Assembly: GCF_020080835.1 (NCBI RefSeq)
Contig: NC_058162.1
Coordinates: forward strand, 17,014,640 to 17,078,639
DNA from: Cotesia glomerata
Lineage: Eukaryota > Arthropoda > Insecta > Hymenoptera > Braconidae
Reading direction: 5' to 3'
DNA length: 64,000 nt
Under the pieces are notes generated by a model. It had not been told where the DNA came from and did not search any database. It worked only from the letters and a program-made list of their open reading frames with translations. This document shows positions 36,501-46,737 of the stretch, piece after piece. Positions within the stretch are counted from its first letter, which is position 1. The number at the start of each line of letters is the position of its first letter. Both the position numbers and the translations under genes were made by a program.

Positions 36501-37179
36501 AGCCGAAACTGCTGCACCATACACAACCTGGTTCACAGCGAGCAGAGTGGAATCCTCCTGGATCTGTGTAAGGAGATCTTCATTGACCTTGTCAAGTTGT
36601 TGTTGGGAGTAAGTTATCTTTTTAGATATACTTACTTGCCGTCCTATAAAGGGATTGTTGTTATCCAAGGAGGAACGGCGTCGCTCTTGGTGTAATTGCG
36701 CCGGAAAGGAAAGTCTATTAGACTGCCTTCTATCCGGCATAAGCGATCGTCTGTTACGCCGGAGATGAGCGGCATAGTTACGCAGGTGTTTCGGCGTAAA
36801 ATGTGCTAGCTCCGGATGCATGTCACTCCAAAGAGTGTGCATCCGGGCTATGTAACCGATCATCCCCGGATCGCTGCGCTGGTAACACGCCAAGAGATCG
36901 ACTCGCAGTTCCTCCGTCCACTTAAAGTTAGTCCTTAAAGCGCCAGTGTCATCATCATTTATCGGGTCTGGTGTGCTCCTCCCACCTGATAAATGGTCCT
37001 CATCCGAAAAGGACCGGTTGTGGGGAGCACTTCTGAGATTATGTCTCGTTGTAACTCAGAGTTTCAATGCAGTGGGTAGTTGGCCCACTGCACCTGTTAC
37101 GTCGTTTGCCTACAGACCTGGTGTTCTGGTCTGCGTTTCCCGCGGTGCGCCACTTGGAGGCCACGTAACAAGCCCGCTG
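33541..37179 (-). mobile_element. R4/Dong-like non-LTR retrotransposon in a TTA repeat
   Basis: The 5' end (37179, minus strand cagcgggctt) and 3' end (33541) both join TTA/TAA repeats. Bombyx Dong is known to insert in TAA repeats, and the RT motif LLYIDDLKLYS together with a C-terminal restriction-like endonuclease fits the R4/Dong group. The single ORF is broken by two frameshifts. The leader is about 37179-36894. Confidence 0.88.
33635..36893 (-). pseudogene. R4/Dong-like polyprotein (RT + restriction-like endonuclease), frameshifted
   Basis: N-terminal segment 36893-36225 is basic and ends TAKSH; a frameshift near 36230 leads into the RT (36192-34444). RT motifs are NWAAPGPDGINVFWW, LIPKKGDLSDPKNYRPITC, MAWIDYRKAFDSTPH, GVFQGDSLSPLLF and the catalytic LLYIDDLKLYS. 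A second frameshift near 34450 leads into the C-terminal domain (34435-33635). This has the CRMCKKHPETLMHLLSACP zinc-binding motif and KPDIVLFDKATRDIYVIEF, matching the PD..D restriction-like endonuclease of R2/R4-type elements. A single ORF is normal for this group. Inactive, but domains are well preserved. Confidence 0.87.
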
Positions 37180-37226
37180 TTATTATTATTATTATTATTA
37201 TTATTATCATTATTATTATTATTATA
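37180..37226. repeat. (TTA)n at the 5' end of the Dong-like element
   Basis: TTA repeat with one cat interruption, continuing the target tract split by the insertion. Confidence 0.9.
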
Positions 37227-37326
37227 TTATATGATATTATATGATGTTATATATTATAATGTGTATATATATGTATAATATAAATACTATATAGCATAAA
37301 TATAATTTATTTAATCCCGTAAGATG

Positions 37327-37550
37327 GACGGCGGAGTTCCTAGAGTCCACATTTACAAGCATGGTATGTGAGTGTATTCCGTACATGCTTGTAAGTTAAA
37401 TATATATTATAATATAATAATAATAATAATATTATTATTATAATATTATATGATATTATATGATGTTATATGATATTATATATTATAATGTGTATATATA
37501 TGTATAATATAAATACTATATAGCATAAATATAATTTTTTTTTTCTTTCG
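37327..37550. repeat. Repeat unit copy 2 (uninterrupted)
   Basis: It repeats the blocks of 33311-33420 and 37226-37310 in one piece (acaagcatggtatgtgag through atgtgtatatatatgtata). The tandem pair is therefore an older insertion into the transposase gene, later hit by the Dong-like element. Confidence 0.75.
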
Positions 37551-37811
37551 TCAACTACGCTGCAAACTTTGCCACTTTTTGAACATTCTCAATAACTTAT
37601 TGATGGCATTTAAAGTCTCACAAGTAGGAATTTGAGCCTTTTTCCATTGTTCTTGAACCTCGGTCACAGTAAATAAAGCACTTTGTTTAACACCACACTT
37701 TTGTAATTTATGATTATAGAAGAATAAAGCTAAAACGTCCTTAAAAGTTGGAAGTTTACGTCCAACAATACCAGTTATTGGAAAACCAATTAAATAAATT
37801 TCTTTATCCAT

Positions 37812-38384
37812 TTTTTTAAATCGATTTTGTCCATTTAAAAAAGGACTCAGTTACGAAATAATTCAAAGAATAATAAATATCGTTCATCAAATAATTGGAA
37901 AAATAACCCATAAAAAAGAAATTCTAGGATATGAATTAATTAATTGCAAAAAAATGAATTTAAAATACAAGCCAAAAATATTCACGAAAAACAATGATAC
38001 ACTATAGCAACAATCAAAGTCCAAATTTGGAGGTTAGAACACCGCGTCACTCACAGTTATCAATTGAACAATGAGTTATTATTACCCAAATCAAAAAAGT
38101 TCGGTTAAAGCGTCGAGTCGCGGAATAATGAGCGTTGTAGTGCGAGGTGGTCAGATACTAAGAGAGGGGGCGTCCTTGAAGCTTTTTTGATGGTATGAAT
38201 AGTAGTGTGGTTAATTAAGAACAAATAGTACAACCGATGTCTTCTCTGTTTCGCGCTTCGATGATTTTAACTGTGAAACTAGCTTCGATAAATAAAAAAA
38301 TTAAATCAGTACATTTTTATTAAAGTAATAAGATTAATTGCATGAATTTAAAATATATAATATTATGAACTTATAAAATCAATT
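37812..38384. other. 5' flank of the transposase gene, inside the large element
   Basis: AT-rich leader between the first codon (37811) and the right TIR. A GC-richer patch near 38080-38180 may include the element's promoter; no specific motif can be supported. Confidence 0.35.
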
Positions 38385-38935
38385 AAATAATAGATGAAAA
38401 TAATTTTTAATTGAAAATAAAATTAATTTGAATTTATTGAAAAATTAAGATACGACAGTATTAGAAATTTGACAGTTAAATAAAAGGATCTGTTAAACCA
38501 AAAAAAATATAGAATGCAAAAAATTTATAAAATTTGACAAAATTTTTTGATAAACTTGATAGTTTCGTCAAAAAATTGGAAAAAAATGAGAAAATATTAT
38601 AAATTATATTTTAAAGTTGAATAACTTCAAAACGCGTCGGTTTATCGAAAAATTCTAAGATAGCTTTTTTGTAAAGCGTTCAATTTTACACAAGAAAATG
38701 ACTTTGTCTAGCTTTTTTGATAAACGATTGAAGAGTTATAAAATTCTAAACTCAAAAAAACAAGCTTTCCCATGTTGATCATACGGGAAATTGAAATTTA
38801 CCATGCGGGACATCTTAATATTAATATTAAGGGCTGTAACTTTCACAGGATTTTTTTTTCATCATTTCCAACAATATTTTCGATATATTTAAGAAAAAAA
38901 AAATAGTCAATTTTTTTGAATCAGTCTAATATATT

Positions 38936-39381
38936 CAGGGTGTCCCAAAATTCACGGACGCCATTGTAGCATCTGATGAAAAAAATAATTCTGAGACGAA
39001 AAGTCCTTAGCCATTTTTCAATTAACCGCATAGATAATTAATTATTAACTAAAAATAACGTCTTTTTATTTGTTAGAGAGAGAGCGCCAGTGTCTAGTAA
39101 AATATGTGCCAAACAAAGACACAACTAACTGTATGACTAACTAGTTTCTATAGCTAACGTAGTCACACATATTTACTTACACATTCAGACATGCAAGCAT
39201 CTTCGTTGGAACGCACTTGACTTGACACTAGTGCTCTCTCTCTAACGCATAAGAGGACGTTATTTTAATTAATAATTAATTATCTATGCGTCCGATTAAA
39301 AAATGGCTACGGACTTTTCGTCTCAGAATTATTTTGTTCATCAAATGCTACAATGGCGTCCGTTACTTCTGGGACACTCTG
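38936..39381. mobile_element. MITE with ends CAGGGTGTCCCA, copy 1
   Basis: The ends are CAGGGTGTCCC and GGGACACTCTG, with inverted arms of about 190 bp including attctgagacgaaaagtcc and its inverse. A second copy lies at 60687-61149. Flanking DNA is TA-rich. Short ORFs in it are chance. Confidence 0.85.
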
Positions 39382-40170
39382 TATATATATATATATATAT
39401 ACGATATTACGCGGCTTATCCGGACGATAGCGTCTCTAATTCATAATGGATCTTTTCCAAACTCAACACACTCAATTTTCAGACGAATACCAAGGCCAAG
39501 TTCAAAGATGAGTTTAATCGGTCAAATAGTTCAGAAATTACAGGGTTTCAAAATTTTTTAAATCATAAAATTTCATTTTTTGACAGATTCTTCCCCGTTA
39601 ACTTTTTAATGAAATAACTTATCGAATTTTTGTATATTGCATATTAAACCTCATTAAACGAGCTTTAATTTTCATATCATTTCATTCTCCTCAACTTAAA
39701 ATAACCTATTCGTCTGTAGGTTTTTAATGAAATCTCACTCTTGCAGACGTTTTTTTGATTGATTTGTCCAATACATCTCATAAAAAACTATTCATATTTT
39801 TATCCTTATTCTCAATGAATTTTTGTTTTGTATACAATCCTATTAGTTTTTTTTTTCTATTTATTATGAAATCTACTTCCATTTCGGCTGCCGAATGGCC
39901 TTTTTTAATTAAGGAACAGATCAATTTTGAGTCAAGTGTTTTGATTCTATAAAGGATAAGATATTCGGACACTGAGCGTGAGTCTAACGTAGATGTAAGA
40001 AATATTTTGTCCTGCTATTGGTTGAAAAAAATATTATATTCACACTAAACGCACACTCAATGTTCACATGTCCTCAGCCATTTCTGAAAGTTATGATTAT
40101 TTGAAATTAAAACAATACTTTTCACCTATGAAAAATAAAATCTGAGGCAGGCACCGTTGTAAATATCGAT
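39382..40170. other. Non-coding intron DNA with a MITE fragment
   Basis: A short stretch at 39864-39908 (gaaatctacttccatt and gccgaatggcctttttt) is inverted homology to the MITE at 8544-9323 (its 8800-8840 part). The rest is AT-rich with nothing recognised. Confidence 0.5.
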
Positions 40171-40582
40171 TTAAGGTAGTTGGTGCGTGACAGGCATATC
40201 AAAAGGAAATTATGAAATTTTTTCTATCGAAAGATAAATATATTAATAATTCACCACCAAAATTTCAGATCAATTCACTACACCGTTTTTGAGTAATTAA
40301 TTTTCGAAATTGCATTTTTTACACGTAGAGGTATAGAGAGATGGTAAAGTTAGTATGAAATCTTTTTACATCACTCGAGTGGTACGGAAGATTTCATACT
40401 TACTTTACCATCTTTCTATACCTTATACGTTTAAAAGATGCAATTTCGAAAGTTAATTACTCAAAAACAATGTGGTGAATTGATCTAAAATTTTGGTGGT
40501 GAATTATTAATATGTTTATGTTTCGATAGAAAAAATTTCGTAATTTTCTTATGATATGCCTGTCACGCAGCTACTATCTTGA
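40171..40582. mobile_element. Near-perfect 412-bp palindrome (foldback MITE)
   Basis: The two halves (40171-40376 and 40377-40582) are inverse copies, from ttaaggtagttggtgcgtga / cacgcagctactatcttgaa at the ends to cactcgagtg in the centre with virtually no loop. It would form a long hairpin if transcribed with the host gene. Confidence 0.85.
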
Positions 40583-40644
40583 AGAAACTAAACAATTTTA
40601 TCCTATAAATTCATTTGTTTGTATATTATTTAATTTTGTTGCAG

Positions 40645-40691
40645 TTGTTTGAGTCCAAGATCTGCTTTCTTTTACGAATTTCCGCCAAATG
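40645..40691 (+). CDS. Host gene exon C (47-bp microexon-like coding exon)
   Basis: The acceptor tgttgcag ends at 40644 and the donor gtaagg starts at 40692. One base completes the split codon from exon B, then CLSPRSAFFYEFPPN follows, leaving one base for exon D. It is short, but phase 2-in, phase 1-out matches both neighbours exactly, which is unlikely by chance. Product unknown; it belongs with exons A, B, D and E. Confidence 0.7.
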
Positions 40692-41246
40692 GTAAGGAAA
40701 CTTTTCTTCTAATTATAAGTGCATTTTTATAAAAACCGATTATCTTAAGACCTGGAATGTCACCAAAGATTTATAAAATTTTTTTAATTATAAAATGAAT
40801 GAGTTGCTTTAGCGTTACAATACTTATCGCTAAAGACAACTTATCGATACATATAGTAAGACGGATCGTGAAATATTTCAGGCAATTCTACTACAAGTCA
40901 TGCATCAGCATCTTTAAAAAATTTTTCGTGCAAGCTTATCAGATTTATCGTTTGTATGATTTTCAAAATCGTAATTAAAAATTTATTTGAAATACGTTTG
41001 TACAATTCTTCAAATTAAACTTCTATAAATTCATCATAAAATTGTTTTGAGAAATTTATCTTGCTGTAATAAATTAAACTTTCGGAAAATTCATGAAGAT
41101 AAAAAAGATATGTTATTTTTAAATGTTAACTCATATTTAGCGAGGGAATAGATTATAAAAAATGAATTGGATTAATTTTAACTGTGAATTCCATACAATG
41201 AAATTGATATATTCAATTTATTAAATTTCGTACATTGGTATTGCAG

Positions 41247-41389
41247 AACAAGACCAGAATACCAATAAAAAAAAGACAACTTTCTCTCGGCTGTTAAAAG
41301 GTCTGAAAACACATAAAAAAGAAAAGCAGAACCAGGCACAAGCTTCACCAAAACACAGCAGTCATATGAAATTAGGTGTTCCTCAAAGG
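41247..41389 (+). CDS. Host gene exon D (basic coding exon)
   Basis: The acceptor ggtattgcag ends at 41246 and the donor gtacgtta begins at 41390. Two bases complete the codon begun in exon C, then 47 codons follow (phase 1-in, 0-out). The reading is strongly basic, with TTFSRLLKGLKTHKKEK followed by a polar linker ending LGVPQR. Such a Lys/Arg-rich block may bind membrane, nucleic acid or act as a nuclear signal; this is inference. Conservation of the frame across four joins supports a real, spliced host gene. Confidence 0.75.
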
Positions 41390-41684
41390 GTACGTTAAAA
41401 AATTTTAAGACTTTATAATTCATAATGTTATTCACATTCAGTGAACTATCTAAAAGTCATTGTTTTCAAAGTACAATTGATAATATCAAATTTAAAATTT
41501 TTTTCTATTGTGGAATGAAAGGAAAAACAACCAAAACAGTTATATTTTTAATAATCTAATGACTTATATGCCATAACTTAAATCATAAATTTATAGCTCC
41601 TTAGTATTGCTTTTAAAATTATTTATAACTATTATGTAAAGAATTAATTAATTTTTTTCTATTTCCTTTGATTCTGAATTTCAG

Positions 41685-41846
41685 ATAGATACACCAGATA
41701 GTGTACTTCAAAGTGGACTTGATTTAGGTCCTGAAATTAGCCATGCTGTTCTTCGTTCTATGGTAGATCCTAAAGATTATGACAGACTGAGATATTTTCA
41801 AATGAATAGTGGTCAATCTAATAGTTTTGAGGAAACAATACACCGG
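41685..41846 (+). CDS. Host gene exon E (coding exon)
   Basis: The acceptor ctgaatttcag ends at 41684 and the donor gtaagttt begins at 41847, the best consensus donor of the set. It holds exactly 54 codons, phase 0 to 0. It reads IDTPDSVLQSGLDLGPEIS, then AVLRSMVDPKDYDRLRYF and NSFEETIHR, with helical, charged character expected of a conserved cytosolic protein. No downstream exon was recognised up to 64000, so the following intron is either more than 22 kb or the next exon was missed. Confidence 0.78.
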
Positions 41847-43259
41847 GTAAGTTTTTCACACAATTTTTTAAGTGACCGTGGCGCAATGACCTTTTGAAAC
41901 TATAAATCAGAGTATTCGATATTCGATTATTAAAAATTAGTTAAATAATTTTAGACAGAGATTGAGTGAAAATTATGTTATCACTGCAGTGCGATTGTTT
42001 CGAAAAAAAAATATTAGACAATAAGTTACTCTTTATGAGTAACCCTTTTAATAATTAATTACAATGAAAGAATACAGTTGCTTAAAGTTTCTTAATGAAT
42101 CTGTACAGTTGAATAAAATTATAGAATATTATTGTCAATCATGTACTGTTACGTCCAAGAAAAATTAATAGTTTTATATTTTTTTTTTATTCATTGGATA
42201 AATATTTCCCTTTTACGACAAAATTTTATCTTGGGAATTTCCGGGACCATTGCTAGGTAATAAGTTATTTTTAAGCTTGAAGTTTTTTCTATCTCGAATT
42301 TCAAAAAGGTTCTTTAATTTTAACATTATCCAGATGCATTTTCTCTTTTTCTTAGAACTATAAAACTAAAAATAAAAATATATAGTAAAACCTTTTTAGA
42401 AAATGCATCGAACCTAAGCCTAAGCCTACCAGGGCAATAAAATACTCATTAAGAGACCCATAAAAAGGGACTAAAATTTTATGAACTTTTGAAACCCTAC
42501 ACTTTATTATATCCAGATGTGTGTTTAAGATAACAAAATTTATTTTTAATCTTCGTTCTTTTCTTTGACAAACAATTTATTTAACAAAAATTTTATTAAA
42601 CAGACAACTTATAATATTCTTAAATATCACCGACAAAAATTTATCTAAACAAAAAATTATCAGCATTAAAATTATTTTTCGATAAATTAAACAAATAAAT
42701 TTCAAAGAAATATCTATTACTCTCAAAACTTTTTAATCTCTAACGACAAATAAATTTATCTAAAAAATAAAATCTAATATTGAGATAAAGTAAATAAATA
42801 ATCTCTATCAATTAAATAATATAAAATAACGAGTTTTTGTTTTATAACGGTACTGGTCACAAAATTTTAAACAAATTAAAATTTAGAGTCAAATTAACTT
42901 TTCGATGATTATATGCAATCAACTTTACAACCTGTTGTTGTAAAATTGCAATAAATGAGAGAAGTTTTAAAATGCTATTAATAATCAAATAATGGATTCA
43001 TAATTACGAACAATCATGTGTATTTTCGACCACGTGTTAAATATCTAAAGTTTCCTAATTTCATTCGCATTATTATTTCAGTTTAATGATTAACATTTTT
43101 CTATTAATTTGACAAAATATAATATATCAAAAATTATTAACAATAATAATTTTAAAATAACAAATAATGAATATTATTAAACTTTGGACCACCACGCGGT
43201 ATTTGTCCAAAGATTCTAAACATTTTTCAGATTTTAACTAAAAAAATTACATACAATAA

Positions 43260-44044
43260 CTAGCTGATACCCACCCGCTTCGCTGGGCATACAATAAAAT
43301 TTTATGTTGTAACCTAGATGAAAAATATAAACAAAATGATTAATTTCAAAAAGATAATTAATATAAATTTTGAATTAGAGAAAAGTGATTGTTTATGATA
43401 ACCGGTGTTAGCGAGTATTAAATATATGAGAAAAGTATTTTATTATTAATAATCAATCAATCAATGGGTCAGTTAGTCAGTAAATCTGTCATTAGACAGA
43501 TTTCCGCATCACCCATGACGTACTGTGTAGTGAGATGCGTTCCCATTATAATAATGTTATCCTAAACATTTAGTCTAGACCGGATAGGTCAAATGGTAGA
43601 GTAGCCGACATGTCACCGGAAGGTTCTGGGTTCGAATCCCTGTCCGAGCTATCTGAATTTTTTCTCGCATATTCTGTAAACTCTTATTAAGAAGGTCCTT
43701 CCTATTTCTTTCTCAATCTCTTCCTCCTCCAATTATTCTGTTACGTGAATGTTGGAACGATTCACGTAATAATTATCCGTAACTCCTATTCTTTTCCGCT
43801 TCATAGTATTATTTAATTTTAAAAATGTCAATAATTTTTTAATTTTAAAAAATGTTAATAATAAAATACTTTTCTCATATATTTAATACTCGCTAACACC
43901 GGTCATCACAAACAATCACTTTTCTCTAATTCAAAATTTATATTCATTATTTTTTTGAAATTAACCATTTTGTTTATATTTTTCATCTAGGTTACACCAT
44001 AAAAATTTATTGTATTCCTATCGAAGCGGGCGGGTATCAGCTAG
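43260..44044. mobile_element. Inverted-repeat element with Helitron-like ends and a tRNA-like core
   Basis: The left end CTAGCTGATACCCACCCGC and right end GGGCGGGTATCAGCTAG begin inverted arms of about 195 bp (43260-43455, 43850-44044). The word resembles the 3'-end hairpin/CTAG of some Helitron-like elements, but here it is present at both ends. The centre carries a tRNA-like sequence. Confidence 0.65.
43578..43649 (+). tRNA. tRNA-like sequence (degenerate, probably pseudo-tRNA or SINE head)
   Basis: It is 72 nt long with a perfect A box TGGTAGAGTAG (43594-43604) and B box GGTTCGAATCC (43629-43639). The anticodon loop area reads atgtcac (GTC possible, Asp-like). The acceptor stem pairs at only about 5 of 7 positions, the D stem is imperfect, and A-box to B-box spacing is short. 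It is therefore unlikely to be a functional tRNA. A Y-rich tail follows. Confidence 0.4.
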
Positions 44045-44440
44045 TTATTAATAAATTCATAACAAATTAAGTGGTATTAAAAATATATTTATTATTACTC
44101 ATTTTATTAGAAATTATCTTAAATCGACCGTTTTTATAATAATTTAACGATATCGTTGTAAAATTTTAGAGAAGACGCATCAGACACAATTTACCATTTT
44201 AATTTTAATCATTAAAATCAGTATAATCATTTAACAATATCAACTTGATAATATTTATGTTTAATTTATCTGTGTTATGATATAATCGAGTTCATCCTTC
44301 ATGATTATTCCAATACATATAAGTTATTTCAGTTATTAATGATTTAGCTATTCTTTCTTAAAAACGTATGATTATGAATTCCTACTGTCCCAACAGTCAA
44401 TCGATAAAATTTAAAATCAATCATTTTGACAGTTATTATA

Positions 44441-44583
44441 GCAACGGTAACCATGATAACGGTAACCATGGTAACGGCAACCATGGTAACGGTAACCATG
44501 GCAACGGTAACCACGGCAACGGTAACCATAGCAACGGTAACCATGGCAACGATAACCATGACAATGGTAACCATGGCAAAGGT
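44441..44583. repeat. Minisatellite of GGYAAC-type half-sites, unit 1
   Basis: About nine 15-bp repeats of ggtaaccatggcaac type. Both strands are free of stops, so translations such as NGNHGN or VTVAMV are artefacts. Confidence 0.9.
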
Positions 44584-45265
44584 TGATTAGCGTGGGTGGT
44601 TGTAGGGGTGTTGAGTTCGATAATTTACGGGTGCCACTGATGGTTTCTTAGATTAGAGGGTCAAAATGATATTTCGCTCCCAAAAAGAGAGAGATATAGG
44701 GAAGGGGAAAGATTATAGGGCACGGGAGGGAGGAGAAGAATGAGAGGGAGGGGAGGGAGGGCATATGTGATGGTAGACGAAAAATTCATTTTGGCTAGGA
44801 ATTGCGTAAAATCCGTTCTTAGTGAGCGTCTACATCACGAATGGAGTAACTATGCTAAATTTCAAGTCAATCGGGCGAATAGTTTCGGAGATCTCGTGAT
44901 GAGTGAGTGGTATTTCGCTTATATATATATAGATTATCTTAAATCGACCGTTTTTATAATAATTTAACGATATCGTTGTAAAATTTTAGAGAAGACGCAT
45001 CAGACAATAATTTACCATTTTAATTTTAATCATTAAAATCAGTATAATCATTTAACAATATCAACTTGATAATATTTATGTTTAATTTATCTGTGTTATG
45101 ATATAATCGAGTTCATCCTTCATGATTATTCCAATACATATAAGTTATTTCAGTTATTAATGATTTAGCTATTCTTTCTTAAAAAACGTATGATTATGAA
45201 TTCCTACTGTCCCAACAGTCAATCGATAAAATTTAAAATCAATCATTTTGACAGTTATTATAGCA

Positions 45266-45408
45266 ACGGTAACCATGATAACGGTAACCATGGTAACGGC
45301 AACCATGGTAACGGTAACCATGGCAACGGTAACCACGGCAACGGTAACCATAGCAACGGTAACCATGGCAACGATAACCATGACAATGGTAACCATGGCA
45401 ACGGTTGA
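45266..45408. repeat. Minisatellite of GGYAAC-type half-sites, unit 2
   Basis: The same array as at 44441-44583, within the second copy of the 820-bp duplication, with only one base changed near its end. Confidence 0.9.
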
Positions 45409-46737
45409 TTAGCGTGGGTGGTTGTAGGGGGGTTGAGTTCGATAATTTACGGGTGCCACTGATGGTTTCTTAGATTAGAGGGTCAAAATGATATTTCGCT
45501 CCCAAAAAAAGAGAGAGATATAGGGAAGGGGAAAGATTATAGGGCACGGGAGGGGAGGAGAAGAATGAGAGGGAGGGGAGGGGAGGGCATATGTGATGGT
45601 AGACGAAAAATTCATTTTGGCTAGGAATTGCGTAAAATCCGTTCTTAGTGAGCGTCTACATCACGAATGGAGTAACTATGCTAAATTTCAAGTCAATCGG
45701 GCGAATAGTTTCAGAGATCTCGTGATGAGTGAGTGGTATTTCGCTTATATATATATAGATAGATAATAAGAATTTTTCCTATTCTTTAAATAAAAATAAA
45801 TTGTTAAACATAGTTTTATAAATGAATGTAATTTTCAATGTACATGTTAGTGTATGTGTGGGTGCGTACGCACATAGGCTAACATTTTGGGCGGGACTAG
45901 CCGCTTTTTCTTGAGAAAATGGATTAAGAAAGGGAACAGACCCCGGAAAACTGTTTCCTGATTGGATGCAGTTTTCCCCCAAAAATTATGTCCACTTCGA
46001 AACAATCGTGGACATAAAAGGGCCTTGTTCACCCGAAAAATTGGAGTTCGTCTTCAGAAGTCACAAGTGTTCTCACACTTATTTTACCTACCGACATTAG
46101 TCCCGACTAACAATTAGTACAGCGTCCTCACACTTAAAGTAAATTTTCAGCAATAAAATTTAAATTAAATTTTAAAAGTTAGAGTCAGTGAAAATCAAAT
46201 ACCAAAGCTGAAATCTTATAATTATATACCAGGTACCGTAATTCTAATATTATATTCTTAATTTGATTTCCAATCTTATGAAGAAAAAACCTATTTTGTA
46301 TCAGAATTTGTAAGTTGAAATCATTAATATACTTTATAATTAAAAAAGAAAACGCCAATCCGTATTATTTTACTTTAAAACCTAATACTCAACACGATCC
46401 CGGTCTATAGGCTGAGAAGCTAGGACCAAAAATAAATTTAATTAATTTGTCCAAATTCTGGACGTAACAGTACTTTATTTCAAAAAAGTAAAAATCCGTT
46501 ATATGATGTGAAAAAGACATCACTGTCGATGTCTTATATTACTGATAGATAATTTTCAAATAAGTATGGTCTCGTGGTGATTTTGCAAAATCGTGGGTAG
46601 GTACTACCCATATAACAATCTTTATCATGGCTTGCACGAGAGCAATTACTTCTGTCACTCTATCCCTCCTCTATCCCTCCTCAAGCTATGCGCAAGCATC
46701 TGCTGCGAATTTCTAAAGGACAAAATGCATTGAAAAA

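Larger units (their letters stand above)
30757..37811 (-). pseudogene. Transposase-like gene of the 30143-38929 element, five exons, broken
   Basis: The pieces in order are MDKEIYLIGFPITG to KKWQSLQR (37811-37553), then after the insertion FKELFDIAHTKAAKTL (33310-33156). Next are exon 2 (32791-32194) with VVHWDGKLL and AVCFDTAVTNTG, exon 3 (32007-31722) with WLPCRHHMFEIILKSVF, and exon 4 (31526-30757) with MSHARWMSKAIYCLKIF and VVNDVAERGVALIEHYN. Splice sites fit between pieces. The Asp residues, CRHH and the C-terminal AERG recall DDE transposases with a C/D(2)H motif, such as hAT; this is inference. Stops at about 32383, 32253, 31845 and 31168 make it a pseudogene. Confidence 0.75.
30143..38929 (-). 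mobile_element. Large DNA transposon with TIRs of about 545 bp, interrupted
   Basis: The ends TTAGACTAATTC (30143) and GAATCAGTCTAA (38929) head inverted repeats of about 545 bp (30143-30685 and 38385-38929). These share the blocks cttaatattaatattaag and aacatgggaaagcttg or its near inverse. The interior holds a multi-exon transposase-like pseudogene on the minus strand. It was split at 33311-37550 by a small tandem repeat with a Dong-like element inside. The ends resemble the TTAGGG-type hAT-like ends at 6400 and 62897. Superfamily not certain. Confidence 0.85.
44113..45758. repeat. Tandem duplication of an 820-bp unit
   Basis: Unit 1 (44113-44932) and unit 2 (44933-45758) are nearly identical, both starting attatcttaaatcgaccg and ending tggtatttcgcttatatat. 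The ending resembles 3' tails of some RTE-type or SINE elements. The near identity indicates a recent duplication. Confidence 0.85.
42147..46469 (+). mobile_element. Apparent solo LTR with nested insertions
   Basis: It starts TGTTACGTCC (42147), ends GGACGTAACA (46469), and is flanked by GTAC on both sides (42143-42146 and 46470-46473) as a 4-bp target duplication. The right part has promoter-like gtggacataaaagggcc near 46011 and GC-richer leader-like sequence. About 2.5 kb inside (43260-45758) is nested repeat DNA. No gag or pol is present, so the internal region was probably lost by LTR-LTR recombination. Confidence 0.55.

Noticed and set aside
39286..39561. Small protein-like frame starting MRPIKKWLRTF
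   Set aside because: It lies in the arm of the CAGGGTGTCCCA MITE and recurs in the copies at 60582-60782 and 61054-61245; not a gene.
43578..43649. Functional tRNA gene
   Set aside because: Acceptor and D stems are too mismatched and the sequence sits within a mobile element; kept only as tRNA-like.
44344..44586. Open frames NGNHGN and VTVAMV on both strands
   Set aside because: They come from the 15-bp minisatellite, which lacks stops in both directions; no start context or conservation.
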